Counted from the first letter of the stretch, positions 8,952 to 18,025 are shown. The stretch: 64,000 nt of DNA from Fluviicoccus keumensis (GCF_004217445.1 NZ_SHKX01000012.1:310001-374000), one strand, 5' to 3'. Notes: generated by a model not told the origin, from the letters alone. Numbers and translations: made by a program.

Positions 8952-9641
8952 ATGAGAGACATGCTGGATTCGCTGTTGATTGTCGAAACCCCGGAAGGCG
9001 TGCGCCTGTCGCTGCACCTGGCGGGCATGGTTCCGCGCAGTCTGGCGTTCGGCATCGACATGGCCGTTCGCGGCGTGGTGATGATTGCCTGCGCCACGGT
9101 GCTGGGCAAGCTGGGCAACATTGGTCTGGGCTTGCTGCTGATCATTTTCTTCCTGATGGAATGGCTGTATCCGGTTCTGTTCGAGGTCTATGGCGGCGGT
9201 TCAACTCCCGGCAAGCGGATGATGGGCCTGACCGTGGTCGAGGCTTCCGGCCTGCCGGTCGGCTGGCGCGCCTCGATGATCCGCAACCTGCTGCGCTTCG
9301 CCGATTTCCTCCCCTTTTTCTACGGTTTCGCGGTGTTCTCGCTGCTGCATACCGCCCGTTTCCAGCGGCTGGGCGATCTGGCGGCCGATACGGTGGTGGT
9401 CTGGCGGCAAAAGCCGCAGGTCTTCGGCGAGTTGCCCGAGCGCAAGCCGATTGAGCCGCCCGTCCGCCTGACGCCCGAGGAACAGCGCAGCCTGATCAAT
9501 TTCGCCGAGCGCGCGGGCAAGTTGTCGATGCAGCGGCAGATCGAGCTGTCCGACCGGCTGAAGCCGTTGACCGGCGCAACCGGCCAGTCCGGGCTGGAGC
9601 GGGTGCTGGGAATGGCGAACTATCTGGCGGGCAAGCGATGA
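8952..9641 (+). CDS. RDD family membrane protein
   Basis: A 229-residue protein with an RDD domain: R-x(8)-D in the first membrane helix (VPRSLAFGIDMAVRG) and a later GSTPGKRMMGL loop, with three helices within residues ~25-145 and a charged cytoplasmic tail. RDD proteins are small membrane proteins, some with ion-transport activity. Here it opens a seven-gene run with SpoIIM, DUF4129, DUF4350, MoxR and DUF58 proteins, an arrangement seen in many Gram-negative bacteria. Its stop overlaps the next start (ATGA). Its precise role is unknown. Confidence 0.88.
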   Translation: MRDMLDSLLIVETPEGVRLSLHLAGMVPRSLAFGIDMAVRGVVMIACATVLGKLGNIGLGLLLIIFFLMEWLYPVLFEVYGGGSTPGKRMMGLTVVEASGLPVGWRASMIRNLLRFADFLPFFYGFAVFSLLHTARFQRLGDLAADTVVVWRQKPQVFGELPERKPIEPPVRLTPEEQRSLINFAERAGKLSMQRQIELSDRLKPLTGATGQSGLERVLGMANYLAGKR

Positions 9642-10582
9642 CACCGCAAGAGTTCACCCGCCGTTACGAAAGCCGCTGGAAACAGTTCGAAACCTTCCTG
9701 ATCGATCGCCGCACCGCCCGGGACCCGGATTTTCCGGCCCGCTATCGCGAGATTTGCGCGCATCTGGCGCTGGCCCGCGACCGGCACTACCCGCTGGCGA
9801 TGGTGGAACACCTGAACACGCTGGTGCTGGCGGGACAACAGCATCTTTACCGCCACCAGGGCGGGCTGTGGGCGTCGTTCCTGGATTTCCTCAGCCGGGG
9901 CTTTCCGGTGCTGGTGCGGCAGCATGCCGGGTTGTTCTGGCTGGCGGCCCTCTTCTTTTACGGGCCGTTGCTGGGCATGGCGGCGGCCATCCAGCAACAC
10001 CCGGAGCTGATTTACAGCGTCATGTCCGCCGAACAGGTGCACATGTTCGAATCCATGTACGAGCCGGGCAAGAAGCTGATCGGCTCCCGGCCCAATGACA
10101 GCCATTTCATGATGTTCGGCTACTACATCCAGCACAATACCGGCATCGGATTCCAGACCTTTGCGGGCGGCTTGTTCGGCGGCATCGGCAGCCTGTTCTT
10201 CCTGCTGTTCAACGCCATCCAGATCGGCGCGGTCGGCGGCCATCTCATCCGCATCGGCTACGACCAGACCTTCCTCTCCTTTGTCGCCACCCACGGTGCG
10301 TTCGAGCTGACCGCCATCGTGCTGTCCGGTATGGCCGGGCTGATGCTGGCGCTGGGGCTGGTCGCTCCCGGCCGTCATTCCCGCAAGGATGCCCTGATCC
10401 TGCGTGGCCGCGATGCCGTGCGCATCATGTACGGGGCGGCGCTGCTGTTCCTGGTGGCGGCGGGCGTGGAAGGCTTCTGGTCTTCCAGCCCGCTGGTTTC
10501 CGCCCAGGTCAAGTATGCGGTCGCCGCCGTGGCCTGGACCGGCGTAACGGCCTGGCTGTCGCTGGCGGGAAGGAAATCCTGA
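9638..10582 (+). CDS. SpoIIM (stage II sporulation M) family membrane protein
   Basis: A 314-residue protein with a soluble N-terminal helix bundle (~residues 1-105) and then about five membrane helices. The stretch GYYIQHNTGIGFQTFAGGLFGGIGSLFFLLFNAIQIG is the hallmark of the SpoIIM/DUF95 family. In non-sporulating bacteria this family appears with MoxR and DUF58 genes and has no established biochemical role. Start and stop overlap the RDD gene and the following membrane-protein gene, so it belongs to the same transcript. Confidence 0.88.
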   Translation: MTPQEFTRRYESRWKQFETFLIDRRTARDPDFPARYREICAHLALARDRHYPLAMVEHLNTLVLAGQQHLYRHQGGLWASFLDFLSRGFPVLVRQHAGLFWLAALFFYGPLLGMAAAIQQHPELIYSVMSAEQVHMFESMYEPGKKLIGSRPNDSHFMMFGYYIQHNTGIGFQTFAGGLFGGIGSLFFLLFNAIQIGAVGGHLIRIGYDQTFLSFVATHGAFELTAIVLSGMAGLMLALGLVAPGRHSRKDALILRGRDAVRIMYGAALLFLVAAGVEGFWSSSPLVSAQVKYAVAAVAWTGVTAWLSLAGRKS

Positions 10583-11340
10583 TGCGTATTGATCAGCTCA
10601 ATCTGGTGATCCGCCCCCGGCATCCTTTCGAGGCCGACGATCTGGGCGTGCGCCTGTTGCAGCAGAACTGGCTGTCCGTCTATCGCGTATGGCTGTTGCT
10701 GATGCTGCCGATGGTGGCGCTGATGGTGCTGCTGGAGCACCTGACCGGCCGTCTGCTGGGCATCGCCCTGTTGTGGTGGCTGAAGCCGCTGTTTGACTAT
10801 CTGGCCTTGTGGATACTCAGCCGGGCGGTTTTCGGCGGCCGTCCCGGCGTGCGTGAATGCCTGACCGCGATGGAAACCTTTCCCCGTTGCGGTCTCTTCG
10901 GCGCGCTGACCATCCGCCGTTTCAGTCTGAGCCGGGGTTATGTGCTGCCGGTCCGGCTGCTGGAAGATCTGACGGGCGCGGCGCTGGAATCCCGCATCGC
11001 CACCATCCGCTATAACCAGACCGGCCGGTCGCGCTGGCTGATCCAGATATTCATGGCGGCGGAATTGTCGATCCTGTGCGGCCTGCTGAGCCTGGTGGTG
11101 TGGTTTGCCCCGACGTTTCAGGATCTGAGCATCGTCGACGACTTCGTGCAGGCGACCGCCGGCGACTGGAAGCGCGATCTGATGGTGCTGATGTATGGGC
11201 TGGCGGTGACGCTGGTGGAGCCCTTTTATGTCGCCGCCGCGTTCCTGCTCTACCTCAACCGTCGCACCGACCTTGAGGCTTGGGATATTGAAATCGCGTT
11301 CCGGCAATTGGCCGACCGCCTGACGGGAGAGACGCGATGA
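10582..11340 (+). CDS. Membrane protein of the MoxR-DUF58 cluster, unknown family
   Basis: A 252-residue protein with about four or five hydrophobic segments (residues ~32-52, 57-76, 154-178, 206-228). I cannot assign a domain with confidence. It starts one base inside the SpoIIM-family stop and ends inside the DUF4129 gene start, so it is co-translated with both. Comparable positions in related clusters often hold a poorly conserved membrane protein. A scaffold or partner in the same envelope complex is the natural inference. Confidence 0.75.
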   Translation: MRIDQLNLVIRPRHPFEADDLGVRLLQQNWLSVYRVWLLLMLPMVALMVLLEHLTGRLLGIALLWWLKPLFDYLALWILSRAVFGGRPGVRECLTAMETFPRCGLFGALTIRRFSLSRGYVLPVRLLEDLTGAALESRIATIRYNQTGRSRWLIQIFMAAELSILCGLLSLVVWFAPTFQDLSIVDDFVQATAGDWKRDLMVLMYGLAVTLVEPFYVAAAFLLYLNRRTDLEAWDIEIAFRQLADRLTGETR

Positions 11341-12104
11341 ACCGCCTCCTGTCGGCAATCATCCTGTCGTGCCTGCTGGCGGCTCCCGCCTTCGCGGCGG
11401 ACATGGAAAATGCGGATACCGGCCCAGCACCGGCCTCCCGCACCGATGGCCTTGCACACGCACCGGATGCCGCTCCTGCGGCAGCGGACATCAAGGCGGT
11501 CATGGACGGCCCCGATTTTTCCCATCGCGAAACCGTGCAGGAACTCAAGTTCCGTCACGACTGGTTCAAGGACTGGAAGTCCGAACCCGAAAAGAAAAAG
11601 AACGCCAATGCCGGTCCGTGGCTGAAGCGGCTGGCGGATTTCTTTGTCTGGATCTTCAGTCACGCGCTGGTGATCCTGGCGCTGATCGTGCTGGTGCTGG
11701 CGTATCGTTACCGCCAGCGCTGGCTGGGTCTGCTGCGGCGCTCGCCCGCGAATGCCGCGATGGAGCCTTTTGTCGCCCGTATCGACGAAGCACCCGAGGA
11801 CAGCCTCCCCTTGCCGGACGACATCGTGCAGGCCGCTGAACAGGCCTGGCAGACCGGCAGCCGCCGTCAGGCGCTCAGTCTGTTGTATCGCGGCGCCGCC
11901 GCTTCACTGGGCCTGCCGCCCGCCGCCACCGAAAGCGAGAATCTGGCGCTGGTGCGCCGTCATCAGACCGTTGAGGTCAACGAGGCATTCAGTGAGCTGG
12001 TGCGCGCCTGGCAGGCGCTGGCCTGGGCGCATCAGGAGCCTTCCGACCTGGCGCCGTTGAGCAATACCTACCGCCGCCATTTCCGACGCGGGGTGAAGGC
12101 ATGA
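11337..12104 (+). CDS. DUF4129-like protein with signal peptide and one membrane helix
   Basis: A 255-residue protein with a clear signal peptide (LSAIILSCLLAAPAFAA, cut near residue 21), a Pro/Ala-rich periplasmic region, a single membrane helix at ~residues 108-127 and a cytoplasmic C-terminal domain. The motif QAWQTGSRRQALSLLYRGA near residues 174-192 is typical of DUF4129, which resembles transglutaminase-associated domains. It is fourth in the RDD-to-DUF58 operon, overlapping both neighbours by 4 bases. The topology suggests a link between the periplasm and the MoxR ATPase, but this is inference. Confidence 0.82.
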   Translation: MNRLLSAIILSCLLAAPAFAADMENADTGPAPASRTDGLAHAPDAAPAAADIKAVMDGPDFSHRETVQELKFRHDWFKDWKSEPEKKKNANAGPWLKRLADFFVWIFSHALVILALIVLVLAYRYRQRWLGLLRRSPANAAMEPFVARIDEAPEDSLPLPDDIVQAAEQAWQTGSRRQALSLLYRGAAASLGLPPAATESENLALVRRHQTVEVNEAFSELVRAWQALAWAHQEPSDLAPLSNTYRRHFRRGVKA

Positions 12105-13249
12105 AAATCAGGCTTTCCCCGTCCGGGTGGCTGGCCATTGCCGCTGTACTCATCCTCATTGCCGCCGGCGCCTTCCTGTTCGAGTTGAAACCGGTGCAAT
12201 CGCCGCCGCAATGGACGGAAGAAGCCACCCGTAACCCCTATCTGGCGGCCGGACGGTTATTGGAAAAGCGCGGGTTCACCGTGCGCTACCAGCCGGAAAT
12301 TGCCGCCGCGCCCGCCAAGCCGGGTGTGCTGTTCCTGTCGCTGTCCTCCGCCTCCCTGCCGGACAAGGCGATTGCGCCGCTGCTGGCCTGGGTGCGTCAG
12401 GGCAACCGTCTCATCCTGCCGGCGCGGTTGCTGGGGGATGAGGAAGGACAAGTGCAGGATCCGTTGCTGCCCGCGCTGGGCGTGGTCATGCATGACCAGG
12501 AACTGGAGGCCGCCGAGCATTCCCTTCCGGATTACAGCAACGACCGTCGCCTGCTGTCCGGAAACGCCGACGACGGCTGGCTGGAAGCCGGCTTCCAGGG
12601 CAGGCTGGTGCTGGAAGACACGACCGGCAAGGCGCTGCGGGCGCTGGAAGACGGCAACGGCATTCATGTGCTGGAATATCGTCTGGGCGACGGGCGCATT
12701 GTGGTGGTGACGGAAACCGGGCTGTTTACCAATCAGGCGATTACCTGGAAGGACAACGCCGCCCTGTTCTTGCGGTTGTTCGGTCCCGCCAGTCATGAGG
12801 GCGAGGCGCAAATCGTCTACGGCGGCCACGCGCGCGGCATTCTGGAGTTGTTCTGGGATTGGGCCTGGCCGCTCATTATCAGCGTGTTTGTCCTGGCGCT
12901 GGCGCTGATCTGGTACGGCAACAGCCGTTTCGGCCCCTTGCTGCCGTCACCCGACCAGCCCCGCCGCCGACTGGCGGAGCACCTGCAGGCCGCTGGCCGT
13001 TACCTGTGGTACGCCGGTCGCCATCAACGCCTCTATAACGCCGTGCGTCAAAGCCTGCGGCGGCATATCTTCCGTCGTCACCCGCAATGGCGCAGCCTGA
13101 CCGACGGCGACCTGATCGAAGAATTGACCCTGTTTACCGGCCTGGATTCCCCGGCCTTGCGTCAGGCGCTGGCCGACGCCCCAACCCACGATCTTGCGCG
13201 CTTCGTACAGGATATGCGCGTCCTTCATCAACTCCGGAAACTGACATGA
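12101..13249 (+). CDS. DUF4350 domain membrane protein
   Basis: A 382-residue protein with an N-terminal anchor (residues ~8-27), a periplasmic or extracytoplasmic DUF4350 domain (the NPYLAAGRLLEKRGFTVRY region begins it, GIHVLEYRLGDGRIVVVTE ends it) and a second membrane helix at ~residues 250-270, then a cytoplasmic tail. DUF4350 folds resemble GATase-like domains and recur beside MoxR genes. Overlaps of 4 bases with the genes on both sides show tight coupling. No enzymatic function is established. Confidence 0.85.
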   Translation: MKIRLSPSGWLAIAAVLILIAAGAFLFELKPVQSPPQWTEEATRNPYLAAGRLLEKRGFTVRYQPEIAAAPAKPGVLFLSLSSASLPDKAIAPLLAWVRQGNRLILPARLLGDEEGQVQDPLLPALGVVMHDQELEAAEHSLPDYSNDRRLLSGNADDGWLEAGFQGRLVLEDTTGKALRALEDGNGIHVLEYRLGDGRIVVVTETGLFTNQAITWKDNAALFLRLFGPASHEGEAQIVYGGHARGILELFWDWAWPLIISVFVLALALIWYGNSRFGPLLPSPDQPRRRLAEHLQAAGRYLWYAGRHQRLYNAVRQSLRRHIFRRHPQWRSLTDGDLIEELTLFTGLDSPALRQALADAPTHDLARFVQDMRVLHQLRKLT

Positions 13250-14256
13250 GCGACCCTACCTTTCCCTCCCAGCCCGCCGTCGGCCAAGATACGGCCTCGC
13301 CCCTGAAGTCGGCCGGCGCCAAGGTGCAGGCCATGCGCCACGAAATCAGCAAGGCGCTGGTCGGCCAGAAGGAGGCGGTCGAGCAGGTGCTGATCGCCCT
13401 GCTGGCCAGCGGCCATGTGCTGGTGGAAGGCGTGCCCGGCCTGGGCAAGACGCTGCTGGTGCGTGCCCTTTCCCGCACCATCGGCGGCACGTTCAACCGC
13501 ATCCAGTTCACCCCCGACCTGATGCCCAGCGACGTCACCGGCCACGCGCTGTATGACCTGAAGAGCGAGCAGTTCCATATCCGTCGCGGCCCGGTTTTCG
13601 CGCATCTGGTGCTGGCGGATGAAATCAACCGCGCACCCGCCAAGACCCAGGCGGCGCTGCTGGAAGCCATGCAGGAATACCAGGTCACCATCGACGGTCA
13701 GGCCCATCAGCTGCCCCGACCCTTTCTGGTCATGGCCACCCAGAACCCGATTGAACAGGAAGGCACCTACCCCCTGCCGGAAGCGCAGCTGGACCGCTTC
13801 CTGCTGAAGGTCGTGATCGGTTACCCCACCCTGAATGAAGAGCAGCGCCTGCTGACGCTGGTGACTCGCGGCAAGATGGGCGACACCCTCGATTTTGACT
13901 CCCTTCAAACGCTGTTGTCGCCGGAAGACATCCAGGCCGTACAGCAGCTGGTCGCGCAAATCCGCATTGATGACAGCATCCGCGATTACGCCGCCCACAT
14001 TGTGCGCGCCACCCGCGACTGGCCCGGCATCTCGGTCGGGGCCGGGCCGCGCGGCGGCATCGCCCTGCTGCGCGCCGCCCGCGCCGCCGCCCTGCTCGAA
14101 GGCCGTGATTTTGTCATTCCGGATGATGTGAAGCGCCTCGCCGAACCGGCGTTGCGTCACCGGCTGGTGCTGTCGCCGGAACTGGAAATGGAAGGTCAGA
14201 GCGCGGACGACGTGATCAAGGCCATCCTGCAATCCGTTCCCGCGCCGCGCCAGTAG
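13246..14256 (+). CDS. MoxR-family AAA+ ATPase
   Basis: A 336-residue cytoplasmic AAA+ ATPase of the MoxR family, chaperone-like ATPases that help fold or load cofactors into partner complexes, often together with von Willebrand-type proteins. Walker A is GVPGLGKT (~residue 65), Walker B is LVLADEINRAP (~122), sensor 1 is MATQNPIEQEG and the C-terminal lid contains GAGPRGGIALLRAARAAAL. The start at ATG 13246 overlaps the DUF4350 stop by 4 bases; the frame is open further upstream, but that part lies within the previous gene. Confidence 0.95.
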   Translation: MSDPTFPSQPAVGQDTASPLKSAGAKVQAMRHEISKALVGQKEAVEQVLIALLASGHVLVEGVPGLGKTLLVRALSRTIGGTFNRIQFTPDLMPSDVTGHALYDLKSEQFHIRRGPVFAHLVLADEINRAPAKTQAALLEAMQEYQVTIDGQAHQLPRPFLVMATQNPIEQEGTYPLPEAQLDRFLLKVVIGYPTLNEEQRLLTLVTRGKMGDTLDFDSLQTLLSPEDIQAVQQLVAQIRIDDSIRDYAAHIVRATRDWPGISVGAGPRGGIALLRAARAAALLEGRDFVIPDDVKRLAEPALRHRLVLSPELEMEGQSADDVIKAILQSVPAPRQ

Positions 14257-14265
14257 GCCAGACGC

Positions 14266-15570
14266 ATGCAACCGACCCGTCGTTTGCTGGGGCTATTGGC
14301 CGGATGGGGCGTCCTGGGCGTTCCCGTCATCTTCGACAAGGCCTGGCTGACGTTATGGCTGCTGGCGCCGGTGGTGCTGGGCGTCATGACGTTGCTGGAA
14401 GCGCTGGCGCTGCTGGCGACGCCCAGCCCCCGCCTGAAGCGGACGATCCCGGCCGCCTGGCCCTTGTCTGTCTGGCAGCCGGTTGAGTTGACGGTGGCCT
14501 GCACCGGCAAGCTGCCGGTGCGTCTGGAAGTGTTCGACCATCTGACACCGGACATGGAAGGCGAAGGCATGCCCGCCGCGCTTGACCTGCGGCCGGGGCA
14601 GAAACTGCGCGTGCAATACCGCGCCCGCAGCCTGGTGCGCGGCGAACGTACGCTGGACATCGTCGAGTTGCGCTTGCCCGGCCGTCTTGGCCTGTTGCAG
14701 CAGACCCGGCGTATAAGCGTCAGCTCCCCGTTCCGCGTCTATCCCAATTTCTCGGAAGTCGCCCGCTATGCCCTGCTGGCCACGGACAACCGTCTGTCGC
14801 AACTGGGTATCCGCCTGCGTCCCCGGCGCGGCGAGGGGCTGGAGTTCCACCAGCTGCGGGAATACCGGGAAGGCGACTCGCTGCGGCAAGTGGACTGGAA
14901 AGCCACCTCACGCCTGCGCAAGCTCATTTCCCGCGAATATCAGGATGAACGCGACCAGCAGGTCTTGCTGTTGCTGGATACCGGCTTCCGCATGCGCGCG
15001 CAGGACGGCAGCCTCTCCCATTTCGATCAGACCCTGAACGCCTTGCTGTTGCTGGCCCACGCCGTCAGTCGTCAGGGCGATGCCGTCGGTTTGATGACCT
15101 TCGCCGGTTCCGACCGGTATCTGGCGCCCGCCAAGGGCGGCCATGTCGTCAAGGAAATCATGAACCGGGTGTTTGATCTGGAGCCGACCGACAGCACCCC
15201 GGACTTCCTGCGCGCGGTGCAGGATCTGGGCAAGCGCCTGCGCAAGCGTTCGCTGATCGTCATCCTGACCAATGTGCGCGATGAAGATGGCCCCGATCTG
15301 CTGGAAGCCTGCCGGGTGCTGGGCCGCCGTCATCTGGTTTTGCTGGCGACGTTGCGGGAACAGGTTTTCACTGACTTGCACGAACAGCCGCCCGCGAGTG
15401 TTGACGATGCCTTTACACGGGCGGCGGCGGAAGATTATCTGGCCTTGCGGGAACGGCAGTTGAGCGGTTTGCGCCATGCCGGGGTGCTGGTGCTGGATAC
15501 CGAACCCCGCCGTCTGGCGGTCGGGTTGGTCAATCGCTATCTGGAAGTCAAGCGGAGCGGACGGCTGTAA
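14266..15570 (+). CDS. DUF58 domain protein, MoxR partner
   Basis: A 434-residue protein with two N-terminal hydrophobic segments (residues ~8-45), a beta-rich region and a DUF58 domain whose signature GEGLEFHQLREYREGDSLRQVDW lies near residues 185-207. The following part (QVLLLLDTGFRM and VILTNVRDEDG) has a von Willebrand factor A-like fold, though the metal-site motif is incomplete. DUF58 proteins usually follow moxR, and this gene begins 9 bases after it and ends the operon. The pair probably acts on a periplasmic or membrane target. Confidence 0.9.
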   Translation: MQPTRRLLGLLAGWGVLGVPVIFDKAWLTLWLLAPVVLGVMTLLEALALLATPSPRLKRTIPAAWPLSVWQPVELTVACTGKLPVRLEVFDHLTPDMEGEGMPAALDLRPGQKLRVQYRARSLVRGERTLDIVELRLPGRLGLLQQTRRISVSSPFRVYPNFSEVARYALLATDNRLSQLGIRLRPRRGEGLEFHQLREYREGDSLRQVDWKATSRLRKLISREYQDERDQQVLLLLDTGFRMRAQDGSLSHFDQTLNALLLLAHAVSRQGDAVGLMTFAGSDRYLAPAKGGHVVKEIMNRVFDLEPTDSTPDFLRAVQDLGKRLRKRSLIVILTNVRDEDGPDLLEACRVLGRRHLVLLATLREQVFTDLHEQPPASVDDAFTRAAAEDYLALRERQLSGLRHAGVLVLDTEPRRLAVGLVNRYLEVKRSGRL

Positions 15571-15604
15571 GCGGCGTTGCCGGGTTCAACCCGCACAACG
15601 CCGC
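15571..15604. terminator. Hairpin between convergent genes
   Basis: GCGGCGTTG at 15571-15579 pairs with CAACGCCGC at 15596-15604, and inside it CGGGTT pairs with AACCCG. The hairpin starts directly after the DUF58 stop and ends 9 bases before the stop of the convergent gene, so it could stop transcripts from both sides. It has no T-run, so ordinary intrinsic termination is uncertain. Confidence 0.5.
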
Positions 15605-15612
15605 CCGCGCAC

Positions 15613-16773
15613 TCAAGGAATTGCCAGTCCCCGTTCCGCCGCCTGCGCCCGAACCTTCTCGGCGACAGCCGGAGCATCCGCCAGTTCACGTTGCAGCACT
15701 GCCGTGGCGGCATCCTTGACGTTATCAGACAGGTAGCGGACCACATCCAGCAGCGGCGCCCACATGTCATGGGCGGCGGCGGCGCGAATCACGGTTTGCA
15801 GGAAGAACTCGCCCTTGCCGGCCACGATTTCCCCCAGCGTCTGCCGTTGCGACACCGACATGTATTCCACCAGCGGCAGCAGCGTGCCCCACAAGCCGTA
15901 GATATCGGTATTCACGGCCACGGCTTCCAGCACATCGCGGCGCGACATGGCGGCCACATTGATCAGGTGGAACTGCGTGCCCGGCGACATGCAGGCGAAC
16001 AACGGCAAGGCGTCCTTCCACAGGTCCAGGCTGAACACGGTATCGGTCAGGTCGTCCAGCATGCCGGGGTTCTGTTCCACGGCGATGTCGCCCATCTGCC
16101 GCTTCAGCTCGTCTTCCATGTGCACCATCAGCGCCAGCGCCTCCGGCCACAGCTCCTTGTGGTTCTGCATCTCACCGACCAGCACGCGCAGGCGGTTTTC
16201 CGGCAGCATGCGGATGATCTCGCTGATCTGGTGCTTGCCGTCCATGAAGAAACCGATGTGCAGCAGGTCCTTCTCGGAAATCTCGCCGATGATGGCGCGC
16301 ATCTGCGCTTCCATCATGAAGTTGACGAAGCCGCCCAGCACCAGGTATTCGCCGCGCCGCACCAGTTCCTTCGCCACCGCCTTCAGGTGGTTCACCGGCA
16401 TGTTGCGGATGATCTCGCGCACCCGCTTCGGGTCGATCGCCATCGTCACTTCCGCCAGGAAGGGAATGCTCATCTTCTGCGACAGGTCCACCGCACGCTG
16501 CCAGGGCATTTCCCCGGCCACGCGCGCGCACAGCATCGGCCCGAAAGCCTTCTCGGCAATCATCGCCGTCAGCCCGTTCGGCATCAGCTTGCTGGCCGAA
16601 GCCAGGTTCTGGAACAGCTTGCGGCCGTCGCTGAACACGCGGTCGCTGGCCAGCTCGCGCACCTTGATCAGCGCGGGCAGCGGCACATCTTCCAGAAAGG
16701 CCAGATCGGCCTCGGTCACTTGCGTCATGCGCGACAGCTTGATCAGTTCGGCGCGGGTATCGAGTTTGCTCAT
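15613..16773 (-). CDS. Unknown helical-repeat protein linked to the alkane regulator
   Basis: A 386-residue soluble protein without signal peptide or membrane helix. It looks almost wholly alpha-helical, with repeating units of about 30 residues such as FLAEVTMAIDPKRVREIIRN, LVLGGFVNFMMEAQMRAIIG and HIGFFMDGKHQISEIIRM, which recall the cytoplasmic helical repeats of MgtE N-domains. I do not recognise a named family. GGAG lies 9 bases before the ATG, directly after the stop of the 75-residue gene, so the two are coupled. Both follow the AraC regulator that diverges from alkB1, which suggests a role in alkane or fatty-acid metabolism. Confidence 0.78.
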   Translation of the reverse strand: MSKLDTRAELIKLSRMTQVTEADLAFLEDVPLPALIKVRELASDRVFSDGRKLFQNLASASKLMPNGLTAMIAEKAFGPMLCARVAGEMPWQRAVDLSQKMSIPFLAEVTMAIDPKRVREIIRNMPVNHLKAVAKELVRRGEYLVLGGFVNFMMEAQMRAIIGEISEKDLLHIGFFMDGKHQISEIIRMLPENRLRVLVGEMQNHKELWPEALALMVHMEDELKRQMGDIAVEQNPGMLDDLTDTVFSLDLWKDALPLFACMSPGTQFHLINVAAMSRRDVLEAVAVNTDIYGLWGTLLPLVEYMSVSQRQTLGEIVAGKGEFFLQTVIRAAAAHDMWAPLLDVVRYLSDNVKDAATAVLQRELADAPAVAEKVRAQAAERGLAIP

Positions 16774-16788
16774 GGGGTCTTTCTCCGC

Positions 16789-17016
16789 TTAACCGCGCAC
16801 AATTTTCTTGACGGCGCCGCGCAGCAGCGACGGCACGTGATCGAGTCCGCGATCAATGGCTTCCTTCATGGCTTCGTGTTGCTGGTGCAGGGCGTTCACC
16901 ATGATGGTGTTCAGCTGGTCCACCTGCTCGGGGGTCAGGCTTTCCAGCCCGGCCAGTTCGGCAGTGGTGGTTTTGAGTGTTGCGGCCAGTCGCTGCAGCG
17001 CGATGTCGTAGCTCAT
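16789..17016 (-). CDS. Unknown 75-residue helical protein
   Basis: A small cytoplasmic protein (75 residues). It has a predicted helix-loop-helix form: MSYDIALQRLAATL at the N-terminus, then LTPEQVDQLNTIMVNALHQQHEAMKEAIDRG, ending with a basic tail AVKKIVRG. I chose ATG 17016; an in-frame extension to 17079 exists but has no support. The gene lies 91 bases after the AraC gene and 15 bases before the 386-residue gene on the same strand. The family is not recognised; a partner of the following protein is the simplest guess. Confidence 0.7.
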   Translation of the reverse strand: MSYDIALQRLAATLKTTTAELAGLESLTPEQVDQLNTIMVNALHQQHEAMKEAIDRGLDHVPSLLRGAVKKIVRG

Positions 17017-17107
17017 CGGAGAGTTTCCAGTCTGGAGGGGGATGACGCGGATAATGGGGGCAATCCCCACGAAAAACAATGGCTTTAGCGGCCCAATCGC
17101 CCGTCGA

Positions 17108-18025
17108 TCAAGCCATTTTCTGCTTGCGGTACTGGCTGGGGGAAATGCCGTACTGGCGGCGGAAGGCTTGACTGAAGGCCGTCTCGGAACTGTAGCCCAC
17201 CCGCTCGCTGATGCGGTTGATGCCGATGTCCTGCTGCGCCAGATGCCAAGCGGCCAGCCGCAGCCGGTGTTCGGTCAGGTAGGCCAGCGGCGGCATGCCG
17301 ATAATGTCGTTAAAGCGCTCGTGGAAGGCCGAGCGCGACAGGCAAGCCAGCCCGGCCAGATCGGCCACCGTCCACGGATGCGCCGGTTGCGCGTGGATGG
17401 CGCTCAGTGCGGGCGACAGATAAGGATCGCGCATCGCGCTCAGCCAGTTGTTGGCTTCCTCCGGCAACTGCTCCACATAATCGCGCACGCATTCAATCAG
17501 GAACATGCCGATCAGGCGGTTGATCAGCGTATCGCGGCCGGGCCGGTACAGCTCCGCCTCCAGCGCCAGGAAGTTCAGGCCGATCTTCAGCCACTCCGGC
17601 CCGCTGCCCTCCAGCCCCTGCCGGATCACCATGCACGGCGGCAGCGACGACAGCAGCGGCCGACCCATGTCCGAGTCCAGCAGGCAGCGCACCGACAGGA
17701 TCAGGTTGCGCGGCTGACCGTTGCCCACCGCCAGCGGCTCGTTGCAATGACCGTTGAAATCGTTCATCAGCCAGTAATCGGACAGCTCCGCCGCGTCAGG
17801 ATGGCGGATATGGTGTTCCTTGCCCGCCGGGATGAAGGCGATATCGCCGGTTTCCAGCAGATGCTCGTCATGACCCGGCAACAGCAGCTTCACCGGCCCG
17901 TTCAGCACGATATGAAAAGCCGGGCTGCCTTGCAGCGCAAAGTTCCACGCCCCCTGCCCGTTGACGTAGAGGTATTCCGCGCCGCGCAGGTGGATATCGT
18001 CAAGAATGTGGCTCAGGGCATCCAT
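17108..18025 (-). CDS. AraC-family regulator divergent from alkB1
   Basis: A 305-residue transcription factor. The N-terminal ~170 residues form a cupin-type effector domain (FHIVLNGPVKLLLPGHDEHLLETGDIAFIPAGKEHHI), and the C-terminal ~100 residues carry two helix-turn-helix motifs with the AraC signature GINRISERVGYSSETAFSQAFRRQYGISPSQYR. It is transcribed away from alkB1 across a 166-base gap that contains the palindrome at 18082-18097. By analogy with AraC-type alkane regulators such as AlkR of Acinetobacter, it is a good candidate activator for alkB1 and, through the same motif, alkB2. The effector is unknown. Confidence 0.9.
   Translation of the reverse strand: MDALSHILDDIHLRGAEYLYVNGQGAWNFALQGSPAFHIVLNGPVKLLLPGHDEHLLETGDIAFIPAGKEHHIRHPDAAELSDYWLMNDFNGHCNEPLAVGNGQPRNLILSVRCLLDSDMGRPLLSSLPPCMVIRQGLEGSGPEWLKIGLNFLALEAELYRPGRDTLINRLIGMFLIECVRDYVEQLPEEANNWLSAMRDPYLSPALSAIHAQPAHPWTVADLAGLACLSRSAFHERFNDIIGMPPLAYLTEHRLRLAAWHLAQQDIGINRISERVGYSSETAFSQAFRRQYGISPSQYRKQKMA

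Noticed and set aside
15577..17088. Open frame of about 500 codons on the plus strand, rich in His and Gln
   Set aside because: It is antisense to the 386- and 75-residue genes. The minus-strand frames have ribosome sites and normal protein composition, while the plus-strand product is compositionally odd.
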